64,000 bases of DNA from Acetobacteraceae bacterium ESL0709 (GTDB lineage: Bacteria; Pseudomonadota; Alphaproteobacteria; Acetobacterales; Acetobacteraceae): positions 620,001 through 684,000 of the forward strand of contig JAQTIA010000003.1 in the NCBI GenBank assembly GCA_029433415.1, given 5' to 3'. Shown here piece after piece: positions 55,973-64,000 of the stretch. Each line of letters starts with the position of its first letter. Positions within the stretch are counted from its first letter, which is position 1. A model generated the notes under the pieces. It did no database searches. It was given only the letters and a program-made list of their open reading frames with translations, and had not been told where the DNA came from. The position numbers were made by a program, and so were the translations under genes.

Positions 55973-58234
55973 ATGGCCCTGATCAATGCCGCCATCAAAC
56001 GTCTTGCCTTCCCGGAGAAAGCGGCTACTCCGAGGCCTCTGCCTCTCTCCTGGATTTTTGCACCTACTCCTGAAGGATTCCTGTTCGCCTTCCGCACGAC
56101 CGTCGCGACCTGTGTCGCCTTGGGAATCGCCTTTTGGATGGAGCTCGATAACCCAACATGGTCAGCTATAACGGTCTGGACAGTCGCACAGCTCAACCGT
56201 GGTGAATCGCTTTCCAAAGCACGCTGGCGTATTATTGGCACGTTTTTTGGCGCATTCGCTGCGATTGTTATTACGGGGCTGATGCCGCAATCGCCTTGGC
56301 TTTATTATCCAACAATCGCTCTCTGGATTGCTGTCTGTAGTGGCTGTGCCACGTTCTTCAGTAATTTCCGCTCCTATGCTTTTGTACTGGCGGGCTATAC
56401 CTGCTCCATTATCTGTATGGATGCCGTGCCGGATGGTAACAAGCTTTTCATGCTCGCCGTTTCACGAACGAGCTATATTATTCTCGGCATTGTGTGCGAA
56501 ACGGTCGTGGCCACAATCTTCTCGACGGATCAAGAACAACATGCCCACCTCAAAATGCGCAAAAAGCTCCAGGCGGCTCTCCTTCTTGTTTCACAAACGC
56601 TTAAATCTGTTTTAAGTCAGGACCGCTCAGCCCTAACCTCGGCACGACAGCAATTTGGCACGGTCCTGAAACTGAATGATGAAATTGAGTTCGCTGAAGT
56701 CGAAATGGGCGCTTATGGTCATGAAGGTGATCATGCCCGTGCCGCACTCGCATCTGTTTCAGCTCTTCTATCACGCGCTTTTGGTATGGCGACCCGTTTG
56801 CAGCTCCTGACAAGCGAACACAAGGACTTTGAAATCATAACTCAGGAAGTACTGAAATTTCTGAACAGTTTTCCCGAACGGCTTGTTCAGGAAGATGAAA
56901 TTCCTGGACTTCTTGAAGAATTACTGCATTTACGCGACACGTGCCGGCAATATGCCTCTCCCCTACGCGTCTCAATAGATTCTTCCTATAGTGGCCCCGC
57001 TGTCCTGACCATGGCTGACGTCGAGCGCCTGTCTCAGGAAGAAGGTGCAGAAATTACGATTCCTGAACTTGATGAACGTGTTCTCTTCATTTCCATGGGA
57101 GAATTACTGGGCGATCTTGAACAGGCCATTACTCAATATCACGCCAGCATACACCCTGTTTTTGGTGACCATTTTCGTTTTAACCGCCAACCCTCACATG
57201 ATCTCAAGATCGCTTTTCATAACGGAATCAGAGGTGCTTTGGCTGTTATTATTACGGCTCTTATTTATGAAGTAACAGCTTGGCCCAATGGTACGACCTT
57301 CATTAGTATTACCACTCTAATCTGCGGTATTTATGCAACACAGGAGAATCCTGTACTTGGCACAACGAACTTTCTTAAAGGAATGTTTGTTTGCTGGGTC
57401 GTCGCATGGTTCCTTGTATTTGGCTTTATTCCCATGGTCAAAACATACGAACCCCTGGCTCTTGTCCTTAGCGTTGCCATGTTCATCGGAGGACTGGCGA
57501 AAGCCAATCCTTCTACAGCCAAGGCAGCTGCCGCTTATTGTATACTTCTGCCTCTTATGACCGGACTGCATAACCAGTCTGTCATGAACGAACTTGCTTA
57601 CCACAACACCAATCTAGCAGTTATGATGGCGGGCGTTGTCAGTGTTGTTGTTTTCCGTAGTATCCTGCCCTTCGACAGAGATGATGAGCGCTTCAGAATC
57701 CGCAAAATGATGCTCAAAGAATTGCGTACCCTTACCGACCCCATGATCGTTCCGCAAATCGGAAAATGGATCAGCCACAGCACGGACCGTTTCTCTCGTC
57801 TAATTGCCCATTCTGACCCCGCCGGCTCTCCCATGACGGAAGCAGCAATCCAAGGGACACTGGCAACATTAACACTGGGGCTAAATATTATCCGTCTGCG
57901 TACTCTGATGGACCGTGAATACCTGCCAGAAAGCGCGAGACGGCCTATTATTTTAGTACTGCATTACATTGAACGATCGACAAAGCACCATAATCGCGCT
58001 GCCCGCGTGGCACGTGCCGCAGTCAGACGACTCAGAGGGCTTGATACTCCCGACCACGATATCATAACACGCCTCGAAATGACCCGCGCCTTAACCTATC
58101 TGGTCGTCATCGCTCATACGCTCAAAACCAATATGAACTTCCTCGACGAGAGCAGACCCTTCACAGGAGAGGGGCCCCGTCCCTTCGCCAAGCAACGTCA
58201 CAATTGGTCATTCTTTTTCAAAAAGAACCCTTAA
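55973..58234 (+). CDS. FUSC-family membrane transporter
   Basis: A 753-residue inner-membrane protein with two FUSC halves, each with several helices (about residues 35-180 and 410-560), separated by long soluble helical parts. The first half begins with LFAFRTTVATCVALGIAFWM-type sequence, quoted by FRTTVATCVALGIAFWM, and WSAITVWTVAQ. The family includes p-hydroxybenzoate and other aromatic acid efflux pumps. No HlyD-type membrane-fusion gene is adjacent. It starts 27 bases after udgX, and its last 27 bases overlap the convergent NYN gene. Confidence 0.88.
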   Translation: MALINAAIKRLAFPEKAATPRPLPLSWIFAPTPEGFLFAFRTTVATCVALGIAFWMELDNPTWSAITVWTVAQLNRGESLSKARWRIIGTFFGAFAAIVITGLMPQSPWLYYPTIALWIAVCSGCATFFSNFRSYAFVLAGYTCSIICMDAVPDGNKLFMLAVSRTSYIILGIVCETVVATIFSTDQEQHAHLKMRKKLQAALLLVSQTLKSVLSQDRSALTSARQQFGTVLKLNDEIEFAEVEMGAYGHEGDHARAALASVSALLSRAFGMATRLQLLTSEHKDFEIITQEVLKFLNSFPERLVQEDEIPGLLEELLHLRDTCRQYASPLRVSIDSSYSGPAVLTMADVERLSQEEGAEITIPELDERVLFISMGELLGDLEQAITQYHASIHPVFGDHFRFNRQPSHDLKIAFHNGIRGALAVIITALIYEVTAWPNGTTFISITTLICGIYATQENPVLGTTNFLKGMFVCWVVAWFLVFGFIPMVKTYEPLALVLSVAMFIGGLAKANPSTAKAAAAYCILLPLMTGLHNQSVMNELAYHNTNLAVMMAGVVSVVVFRSILPFDRDDERFRIRKMMLKELRTLTDPMIVPQIGKWISHSTDRFSRLIAHSDPAGSPMTEAAIQGTLATLTLGLNIIRLRTLMDREYLPESARRPIILVLHYIERSTKHHNRAARVARAAVRRLRGLDTPDHDIITRLEMTRALTYLVVIAHTLKTNMNFLDESRPFTGEGPRPFAKQRHNWSFFFKKNP

Positions 58235-58870
58235 ATCATCCAGATCAAGGAAATTGTCCGCCTGACGCCTGACTTCATCAGCAACGACAGGCGGATAGGT
58301 ACGCGCCGTTGAAATAACACTTACCTCTTTTCCGTTTTTCTGAAGCTGCTCTATGAGCATACGGAAATCGCCGTCACCTGATACAAGGACGATATGATCT
58401 GCATGACGGCAATATTCAAGGGCATAAATAGTTAATTCAACATCAACATTACCCTTGATCCGACGAAAAGGCTCGGCCGGAACGCGTCCACTGGCATCAC
58501 CAAGCACTTCCGCGTCCTCAATGACTTCGGCATTCTCAGGCGCATCAAAGTTAAAGTGCCCTTTAGTTTCCTTCCGAATGACACGATAACCATTATATTC
58601 CAGAAAAGAGATAAAACCACCTCTTTTATAGTCATTAGGAATATAGGAAATGAAACAATAAACACCCTTCAGGTTGGCAACCTCCTGAAAATCATGCAAA
58701 AATTTCTCGTAATCAAACCGGAAACGCAATTTCTTGAGAGCAAATTCAAGATTGGCATGATCAATAAGGATAGTAACACGCCCTTTGGAAAATAAGCGTG
58801 AAAGCTCACTTCTTAAAAAATCGCGCTGTTTCTCAAGTTGCTCGTCTGAAATGTCATAATCAGGATGCAT
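58208..58870 (-). CDS. NYN-domain (LabA/DUF88) protein
   Basis: A 220-residue protein with a PIN-like NYN domain, a fold of predicted RNases. Acidic metal-site residues are visible: ILIDHANLEFALKK (about residue 34), KGNVDVELTIYALEYC (about 138) and LVSGDGDFRMLIEQL (about 160). The first 30 residues are a charged helix. It converges on and overlaps the tail of the FUSC gene. An RNA-processing role is inferred from the family only. Confidence 0.88.
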   Translation of the reverse strand: MHPDYDISDEQLEKQRDFLRSELSRLFSKGRVTILIDHANLEFALKKLRFRFDYEKFLHDFQEVANLKGVYCFISYIPNDYKRGGFISFLEYNGYRVIRKETKGHFNFDAPENAEVIEDAEVLGDASGRVPAEPFRRIKGNVDVELTIYALEYCRHADHIVLVSGDGDFRMLIEQLQKNGKEVSVISTARTYPPVVADEVRRQADNFLDLDDLRVLFEKE

Positions 58871-59024
58871 AGTCCAACCCTTAAATATTTATTATTGATC
58901 GTGAAGAGAAAACATCTCTAAAATCTATCTGCAAATCTTAACTTCTAATTTTAAACTATTTCAAGTTTAAATAGTAAATAGTCTTGCACCACAATTACGC
59001 AGAGGGCGCTTCTAATCACGAGCA

Positions 59025-59114
<90 letters not shown>

Positions 59115-59294
59115 ACAAAATGCAACCTGCAATTATTCACCACAAGTTGAGTCGTCCTTTCGCTTATGACGATCTTTTATCGTGGGTGCAAGAGAAAAAA
59201 GTTCGAAAAACAATCTTAATGAACTAATTTTTAACAAAATTATAATAATTCCTGTTTTTAAGTTTTTGTTAACTTTTTCTTTCTTAATTTTATC

Positions 59295-59323
59295 TTGACT
59301 CAAACAAAGGGAAACGATATATG
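59295..59323 (+). promoter_or_regulatory. Sigma-70 type promoter of rplU-rpmA
   Basis: TTGACT and TATATG are separated by exactly 17 bases, upstream of rplU. The predicted leader is about 135 bases. The remaining 350-base interval from tRNA-Ser to rplU is very AT-rich and holds no gene I can support. Confidence 0.7.
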
Positions 59324-59465
59324 CGCACATGCCTTTTAGTTGTTTTTCGCCTCCTTTAAACGGCGGCGATCGTGACTGGGCCAACGATAAAAAGCGCAGT
59401 GGATATCACGGATTATTCCCAGAATAATGCGATATTTCAGACTTCGGTAACAGGAAGAATTTTGC

Positions 59466-59780
59466 ATGTTTGCAGTCATCCGCACAGGCGGGAAACAGTA
59501 CCGCGTCGCAAAAGACGCCGTTCTCAAGATTGAAAAGCTGGAAGCCCAACCGGGCAGCACCATAACGTTTTCAGACGTCCTGATGGTCGGCAGTGAAGGC
59601 AACCTCCAGGTTGGAGCGCCGGCCGTTGCCGGTGCAACAGTAACAGCGACCGTCATTGCACAAGACCGTCTGGCCAAGGTCATCATTTTCAAAAAGCGTC
59701 GCCGTCAGAATAGCCGTCGCAAAAATGGTCATCGCCAGCATGTGACTGTCGTACGTATTACGGCTGTCAACGCCGCCTAA
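59466..59780 (+). CDS. rplU: 50S ribosomal protein L21
   Basis: A 104-residue L21 starting [20 protein letters not shown], then [20 protein letters not shown] near the C-terminus, both characteristic. AGGAAG precedes the ATG by eight bases. It heads the rplU-rpmA-obgE operon. L21 binds 23S rRNA near domain VI. Confidence 0.96.
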   Translation: MFAVIRTGGKQYRVAKDAVLKIEKLEAQPGSTITFSDVLMVGSEGNLQVGAPAVAGATVTATVIAQDRLAKVIIFKKRRRQNSRRKNGHRQHVTVVRITAVNAA

Positions 59781-59833
59781 GCGGCCCCTGTTTTCAAGGC
59801 ACCGTTTAAGGACCATTTTAAGGAGAGACAAAA

Positions 59834-60100
59834 ATGGCACAAAAAAAGGCAGGCGGATCCAGTCGTAACGGACGCGATAGCGCCGGACGTCGTCTGGGCG
59901 TCAAAAAGTTTGGTGGTCAGCATGTTTTGGCTGGCAACATCATCGTCCGTCAGCGTGGCACCAAAGTACATCCCGGCGAGAATGTCGGCATGGGACGCGA
60001 CCATACGCTTTTCGCGCTGGTCGAAGGCCATGTCAAATTCCAGCGCCGCGCCCAAGGCAAGGTTCATGTATCCGTTGCCTTGGCTGAAGCTGCTGAATAA
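59834..60100 (+). CDS. rpmA: 50S ribosomal protein L27
   Basis: An 88-residue L27 with [20 protein letters not shown] at its N-terminus, which reaches the peptidyl-transferase centre, and [17 protein letters not shown] after it. It has no N-terminal pre-sequence of the kind cleaved in Firmicutes. AAGGAGAG lies upstream of the ATG. It is placed between rplU and obgE, the usual order. Confidence 0.96.
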   Translation: MAQKKAGGSSRNGRDSAGRRLGVKKFGGQHVLAGNIIVRQRGTKVHPGENVGMGRDHTLFALVEGHVKFQRRAQGKVHVSVALAEAAE

Positions 60101-60199
60101 ATAGGCTCTAACACCTGTTATGAGTCATGAGGGGGCGATTTCCTATCAAGGGAGGTCGTCCCCTTTCTCTTGCCCTCTCTCCAATTTGCGGTAAAATTT

Positions 60200-61195
60200 A
60201 TGAAATTTCTTGATCAGGCCAAAATTTATCTCCGCTCTGGTGATGGTGGAGATGGGGTGACCGCTTTTCGTCGCGAAAAATATATCGAATTTGGCGGGCC
60301 TGATGGCGGCGATGGCGGACGTGGTGGTCATATTTATTTTCGTGCTGTCCCAAGCCTCAATACCTTGATTGATTTCCGCTATACACAGCATTTCCGGGCA
60401 CGGAAAGGCGGTAATGGCGCAGGCTCAAACCGCACAGGCGCTGCGGCTCAAGATATCATTATTGACGTCCCCATAGGCACACAAATCCTTGGTGAAGACC
60501 GTGAGACACTCCTTGCCGATCTGGACGAAGACGGAAAGATAATTCTGCTCTGCCGTGGTGGCGATGGCGGACATGGAAACAGCCATTATAAAAGCAGCAC
60601 GAACAGAGCACCCCGACGCGCCGACAAAGGATATCCCGGGGAAGAACGCTGGGTATGGCTAAGACTGAAACTCATTGCCGATGTCGGACTTGTTGGGCTC
60701 CCCAATGCCGGGAAATCCACGTTCCTGTCTGTCGTTTCACGGGCAAAGCCCAAAATTGCCGATTATCCTTTCACCACGCTCCATCCACAACTGGGCGTTG
60801 TGCGCCTTAATAACAGTGAAGAATTTGTCATCGCCGATATTCCTGGTCTGATTGAGGGAGCGAGCGAAGGACTTGGGCTGGGAGATCGTTTCCTAGGTCA
60901 TGTCGAACGCTGTGCCGTTCTTCTGCACCTTGTCGATGGTACCCAGGAAGACCCTGCAGCCAACTGGCAGATGATAAGACATGAGCTGGAAGCTTATGAT
61001 CCTGATTTGGCCAGCAAGGAAGAAATTCTGGCTCTTAATAAATGTGATGCCTTGACAGAAGAAGAAATCAAAGAAAAACAGGCCGCTTTGGCACACATGT
61101 CAGGGCAGGACGTCCACCTGCTCTCTTCTGTCAGCCGCGACGGAGTGGACAGCCTGCTACGCCTGCTTCAGGACAAGGTGAACCATAACAAATAG
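60200..61195 (+). CDS. obgE: GTPase ObgE/CgtA
   Basis: Ribosome-assembly GTPase of 331 residues. The Gly-rich Obg fold occupies residues 1-158, starting [19 protein letters not shown], with repeated GGDGG motifs. G motifs follow: GLPNAGKST (G1, about 166-174), FTTLHPQLG (G2), DIPGLIEGA (G3) and NKCD (G4). The ATG of MKFLDQ is chosen; an ATG ten codons earlier is possible but not family-like. The short C-terminal tail lacks an extra domain. Confidence 0.95.
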   Translation: MKFLDQAKIYLRSGDGGDGVTAFRREKYIEFGGPDGGDGGRGGHIYFRAVPSLNTLIDFRYTQHFRARKGGNGAGSNRTGAAAQDIIIDVPIGTQILGEDRETLLADLDEDGKIILLCRGGDGGHGNSHYKSSTNRAPRRADKGYPGEERWVWLRLKLIADVGLVGLPNAGKSTFLSVVSRAKPKIADYPFTTLHPQLGVVRLNNSEEFVIADIPGLIEGASEGLGLGDRFLGHVERCAVLLHLVDGTQEDPAANWQMIRHELEAYDPDLASKEEILALNKCDALTEEEIKEKQAALAHMSGQDVHLLSSVSRDGVDSLLRLLQDKVNHNK

Positions 61196-61242
61196 TCTCT
61201 TATAGCAAGATAACCTATCTCGTCTCGCAGGGGGAAACACTT

Positions 61243-61612
61243 ATGACTTTTCATGGGAAGACAGCCCTTGTCACAGATAGCACGACGGGAATAGGCGAGG
61301 CAGTTGCAGATCTATTATGTCGCCATGGGGCCAATATCGTGATCGTCTCGCGTTCAGAAAGCTCTATTGCACGAAAAATCAATGCCTTATCATCCGCATC
61401 ATCCTGCAAAGATCAAAAATTCCTAGAGCTGGAATGTGATATCTCAGATCCAGAGCAGGTCAGAAAGACGATCCTGAAAAATAAAAGAAAACTTCGCACA
61501 CTGCCATTGTACAGGAGACCTCTACCCTGTTGATGGTGGCTATATGTCAGTATACGCCACCACCGACAAGAATCAAAACGGTCCAAGACTCCCTGAACCG
61601 CTGACCGGAGAG
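61243..61612 (+). pseudogene. Short-chain dehydrogenase remnant, internally deleted
   Basis: The N-terminal 85 residues are an SDR Rossmann start: KTALVTDSTTGIGEAVADLL has the TGxxxGIG-type nucleotide loop, followed by VIVSRSESSI and ECDISDPEQV. The sequence then shifts frame and reaches PVDGGYMSVYAT, the C-terminal end of an SDR. Most of the catalytic domain, including Ser-Tyr-Lys, is missing. It is a non-functional remnant of a dehydrogenase, running into the 3' end of lutC. The 3' limit is approximate. Confidence 0.7.
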
Positions 61613-62221
61613 CTAGTCTGTCCAGATAACAGTCAGGCTACGGACACCCTGCGCACCACGAATGAGTACACCCTGAATATCTGCCGTTGCCGAAGGACCG
61701 CTCATAAGCACACCGTAACCTGCAGTTTTAAATTCCTGACGCTCCTGATAAGCCGTATGCATATTGGCCGTCAGAGCTGTTCTGGAAAGAAGAACTATCA
61801 GATGCTGCGCCAGATGCACATCAGCCAGATGATCATGCAGTTCCACTTCGCTCAGGAAAATAGAGCCCATTTCGGCAATCCCGAAAGGAGACCGCACGAC
61901 CATGACGTCAACTTTGTCAGCTTCCTGAAGAGTCTTGAGATCAGTGATTTTCAGCGTCCCTTTAAACTCATCTGTCGCTGAGCAAATGGAACCCGCATCA
62001 GGAAATTTACGACGAACCGCATCCTCAAGCGTTTCACCTGACTGAGGTGCCCATATATCGCCACCAAGCAACTGAAGAGCGTCTTCGAAGCGTTTTACTG
62101 AACGATCCATATCACCCAGAGTAACAATGCCGGGTAAAGGGTAATCCGTCGGCCTTGGTACTCTTTTTTCTCGCAGTTTCCCCAGAATAACATCTCTGGC
62201 TGATGGTTCATGCGTTGCCAT
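61613..62221 (-). CDS. lutC: Lactate utilization protein C (LUD domain)
   Basis: Third subunit of the LutABC complex that oxidises L-lactate to pyruvate at the membrane. The 202-residue LUD-domain protein shows IWAPQSGETLEDAVRR and a middle MVVRSPFGIAEMGSIFLSE region, where the GIAEMGS stretch is conserved in LutC. The C-terminal GPSATADIQGVLIRGAQG is the usual end motif. Its start overlaps the stop of lutB by one base. Confidence 0.9.
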   Translation of the reverse strand: MATHEPSARDVILGKLREKRVPRPTDYPLPGIVTLGDMDRSVKRFEDALQLLGGDIWAPQSGETLEDAVRRKFPDAGSICSATDEFKGTLKITDLKTLQEADKVDVMVVRSPFGIAEMGSIFLSEVELHDHLADVHLAQHLIVLLSRTALTANMHTAYQERQEFKTAGYGVLMSGPSATADIQGVLIRGAQGVRSLTVIWTD

Positions 62222-63645
62222 TATGACTGCCCTCCTGCCCCGGTCTGTTGAGACGTCTGACCTGACTGTTTGAGCCGATTTTTGCGGTACCAGTGATTAA
62301 ATGTTTCAGAGACAGGATGAGGCAATTCACGGTGTTTACCCCATTGATTGAACGCATTATAAAGCACAAAGCGCGGCATGGTCTTCAGTGCAATATTCGT
62401 GCTGGAAATAGCTGCCCTGTACATGCGGGGACTTGAAAGAAGCTTCCCGGCCATTTTCATGATTTCCTTCTTAACAAAAGGAATTTCATTTTCTTCTGCC
62501 AGGACGCGCCGCCACTCAAAAAGCTGTTCGTGAATATTAATCTTCACCGGACAGACATTGGAGCAGCTCCCATTTAACGTTGAGGCAAAAGGAAGGGTGC
62601 TGTATTTCTCTTTATTAAAGGTCGGATCAATAATCGCCCCAATAGGCCCTGAATAGACCGCCCCATAAGACTGTCCGCCCGAACGCCGATAAACAGGGCA
62701 CGTATTCATGCAGGCCCCGCAACGGATACATTTGAGCGATGACCAGAACTGCTCCATAGCGAGACGGTCCGAGCGCCCATTATCAACGAGGATAATGTGC
62801 ATTTCCCCGCCTTTCTTGGGCTTACGAAAATGCGTCGTATATTGCGTAATAGGCGAACCCAGCGCACTGCGTGACAGAAGGCGTATAAAGACGCCAAGAT
62901 CAGACATGCGCGGAACAAGCCGTTCAATACCCAGTGTCGCAATATGCAGACCGGAAACATTGGCGCTCAAATCCGCATTGCCTTCATTGGTGCAGACAAC
63001 GAATGTTCCCGTTTCCGCAACAAGAAAGTTGCCACCCGTCATACCTGCATCCGCCCCCAATATAACAGGACGCGCTGCCTGCCTTTGCGCTTCCGCAAGT
63101 GAATGAGGGTCATGATCGTTGGGATCTGTATGATAATATTTGGCAAAAAGAGCTGCCACGTCACCTGTCAGTTTCTGAACAGCCGGCAACACCACATGAC
63201 TGGGCAACTGGTCATCAAGCTGCTGGATGCGTTCACCCAGATCCGTCTCTGTCACTGTGACGCCGCGCGGCTCAAGATATTCACGCATTTCGCATTCATC
63301 AGTGATCATGGACTTGCTTTTGATCAGCGACTTTGCCTTATGCTCACTGAGGATCTCTCCTACAATGCGATTATGCTCCTGACCATCACGTGCCCAGTGA
63401 ACATGAATCCCGTTTGCTTTTGCGTTACGTTCAAACTGCTCAAGATATTCCGGCAGGTTCGCCAGCGTATGTTCCTTGATTTCAGACGCTTTCTGACGAA
63501 GTTCCTGCCATTCCGGCAGAATATGCATCTGGTGGTCGCGCTTCTGACGAATATCCCAAAGGCGCTCATCATGAAACTGCAGATGGGCCTTCTCCTGCAG
63601 AAACTCGGCTCCTGCCTTTGCATGCGGGACGGGTTTTGTGCTCAT
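62221..63645 (-). CDS. lutB: Lactate utilization protein B, iron-sulfur subunit
   Basis: A 474-residue protein with an N-terminal LUD domain (AETGTFVVCTNEGNADL, about residue 215-230) and two cluster-binding motifs: CIRCGACMNTCPVYRR (about 310-325) and a second CSNVCPVKI after it. These would hold [4Fe-4S] clusters carrying electrons from lactate. Length fits LutB (about 470). Its start overlaps lutA by four bases, ATGA type. Confidence 0.93.
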   Translation of the reverse strand: MSTKPVPHAKAGAEFLQEKAHLQFHDERLWDIRQKRDHQMHILPEWQELRQKASEIKEHTLANLPEYLEQFERNAKANGIHVHWARDGQEHNRIVGEILSEHKAKSLIKSKSMITDECEMREYLEPRGVTVTETDLGERIQQLDDQLPSHVVLPAVQKLTGDVAALFAKYYHTDPNDHDPHSLAEAQRQAARPVILGADAGMTGGNFLVAETGTFVVCTNEGNADLSANVSGLHIATLGIERLVPRMSDLGVFIRLLSRSALGSPITQYTTHFRKPKKGGEMHIILVDNGRSDRLAMEQFWSSLKCIRCGACMNTCPVYRRSGGQSYGAVYSGPIGAIIDPTFNKEKYSTLPFASTLNGSCSNVCPVKINIHEQLFEWRRVLAEENEIPFVKKEIMKMAGKLLSSPRMYRAAISSTNIALKTMPRFVLYNAFNQWGKHRELPHPVSETFNHWYRKNRLKQSGQTSQQTGAGGQS

Positions 63646-64000
63646 GCTCTTGCTCCATTCAGAATTTCCGCAATATGGATGAACTTGATCGGCACGTGAT
63701 TGCGCTCAGCACAACCCTGCTGATGCATCATGCAGGATGTATCAGCCGAGACAATATACTCCGCTCCTGCCGTACTATGATCCATAACCTTATCAAGGCC
63801 CATTTTGGCGGAAATAGCCTCTTCGGTAACAGAATAAGTCCCGCCAAACCCGCAACACTCATCCGGACGTTGCGGCTGGGCAAAGCTTATGCCCTTGACC
63901 GCGGAAAGCAAGGTCTTCGGTTTTGAGAAGAAAGGTTCACCCAACTCTGACATGCTGGCTGTCCGGAGTGACCTCAGTGTCGCACAACTATTATGAATGC
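63642..64000 (-). CDS. lutA: Lactate utilization protein A, C-terminal part (cut by window edge)
   Basis: First subunit of LutABC, of the CCG/heterodisulfide-reductase type. The frame is open through the right edge of the window. Visible are HNSCATLRSL, ECCGFGGTYSV (the CCG motif) and CMMHQQGCAERN, the second Cys-rich motif, followed by IKFIHIAEIL. About 120 C-terminal residues are present. An apparent start at 63,953 is internal, not the true start. The operon order lutA-lutB-lutC is standard. Confidence 0.92.
   Translation of the reverse strand, partial: IHNSCATLRSLRTASMSELGEPFFSKPKTLLSAVKGISFAQPQRPDECCGFGGTYSVTEEAISAKMGLDKVMDHSTAGAEYIVSADTSCMMHQQGCAERNHVPIKFIHIAEILNGARA

Overview
The window is a piece of an alphaproteobacterial chromosome, most likely from an acetic acid bacterium (Acetobacteraceae) of moderate GC, roughly half by eye. 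The class assignment rests on gene orders that recur in that group: birA-coaX-rnj-proS; tig-clpP-clpX-lon-hupB; yceD-rpmF-plsX-fabH-ihfA-merR; an Rrf2-controlled suf operon; a MucR/Ros regulator; and RNase J. The family is an inference; no 16S gene is present.

Layout. 0-16.5 kb is housekeeping: the end of a proS cluster, RNase J, CoA and biotin enzymes, tRNA-Val, HU, the Lon/ClpXP/trigger factor proteostasis cluster, tRNA-Leu, NAD(P)HX repair, a DEAD-box helicase with a very long basic tail, and a TrmA/RlmD-type rRNA methyltransferase. 17-23 kb is a complete suf iron-sulfur operon with its Rrf2 regulator. 23-30.5 kb holds a DUF445 membrane protein, a divergent PEP carboxylase, the AzlCD exporter and a CLC-F fluoride antiporter preceded by a fluoride riboswitch. 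The 16.5-31 kb block is bracketed by two near-identical 383-bp inverted copies of a structured element that looks like a small-RNA gene (five hairpins and a terminator; its leader hairpin differs between copies in a compensatory way).

31-36 kb is the accessory region: degraded coding fragments, the ruin of a phage baseplate-like gene, then a tandem array of small secreted repeat proteins. The array is built from an A-B gene pair with a period of about 1,466 bp (A1 B1 A2 B2, then a broken A3) and ends at an internally deleted IS5-type transposase next to the fusA terminator. The paralogues are mosaic: N-terminal modules alternate A-B-A-B, while the C-terminal repeats match within each adjacent pair. 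This is the best candidate for something undescribed.

36-64 kb returns to core genes: EF-G, L28, an Atm1-type exporter, NUDIX and AI-2E proteins, tRNA-Pro, the fatty-acid/IHF cluster, BamE, MarR, S21, a GT39 transferase, Lrp, thioredoxin reductase with a LysR partner, a second IHF subunit, a frameshifted unknown gene, MucR, a DUF4130-UdgX fusion, a FUSC transporter, a NYN-domain protein, tRNA-Ser, the L21-L27-Obg operon, a decayed SDR gene and the lutABC lactate oxidation operon, which runs off the right edge.
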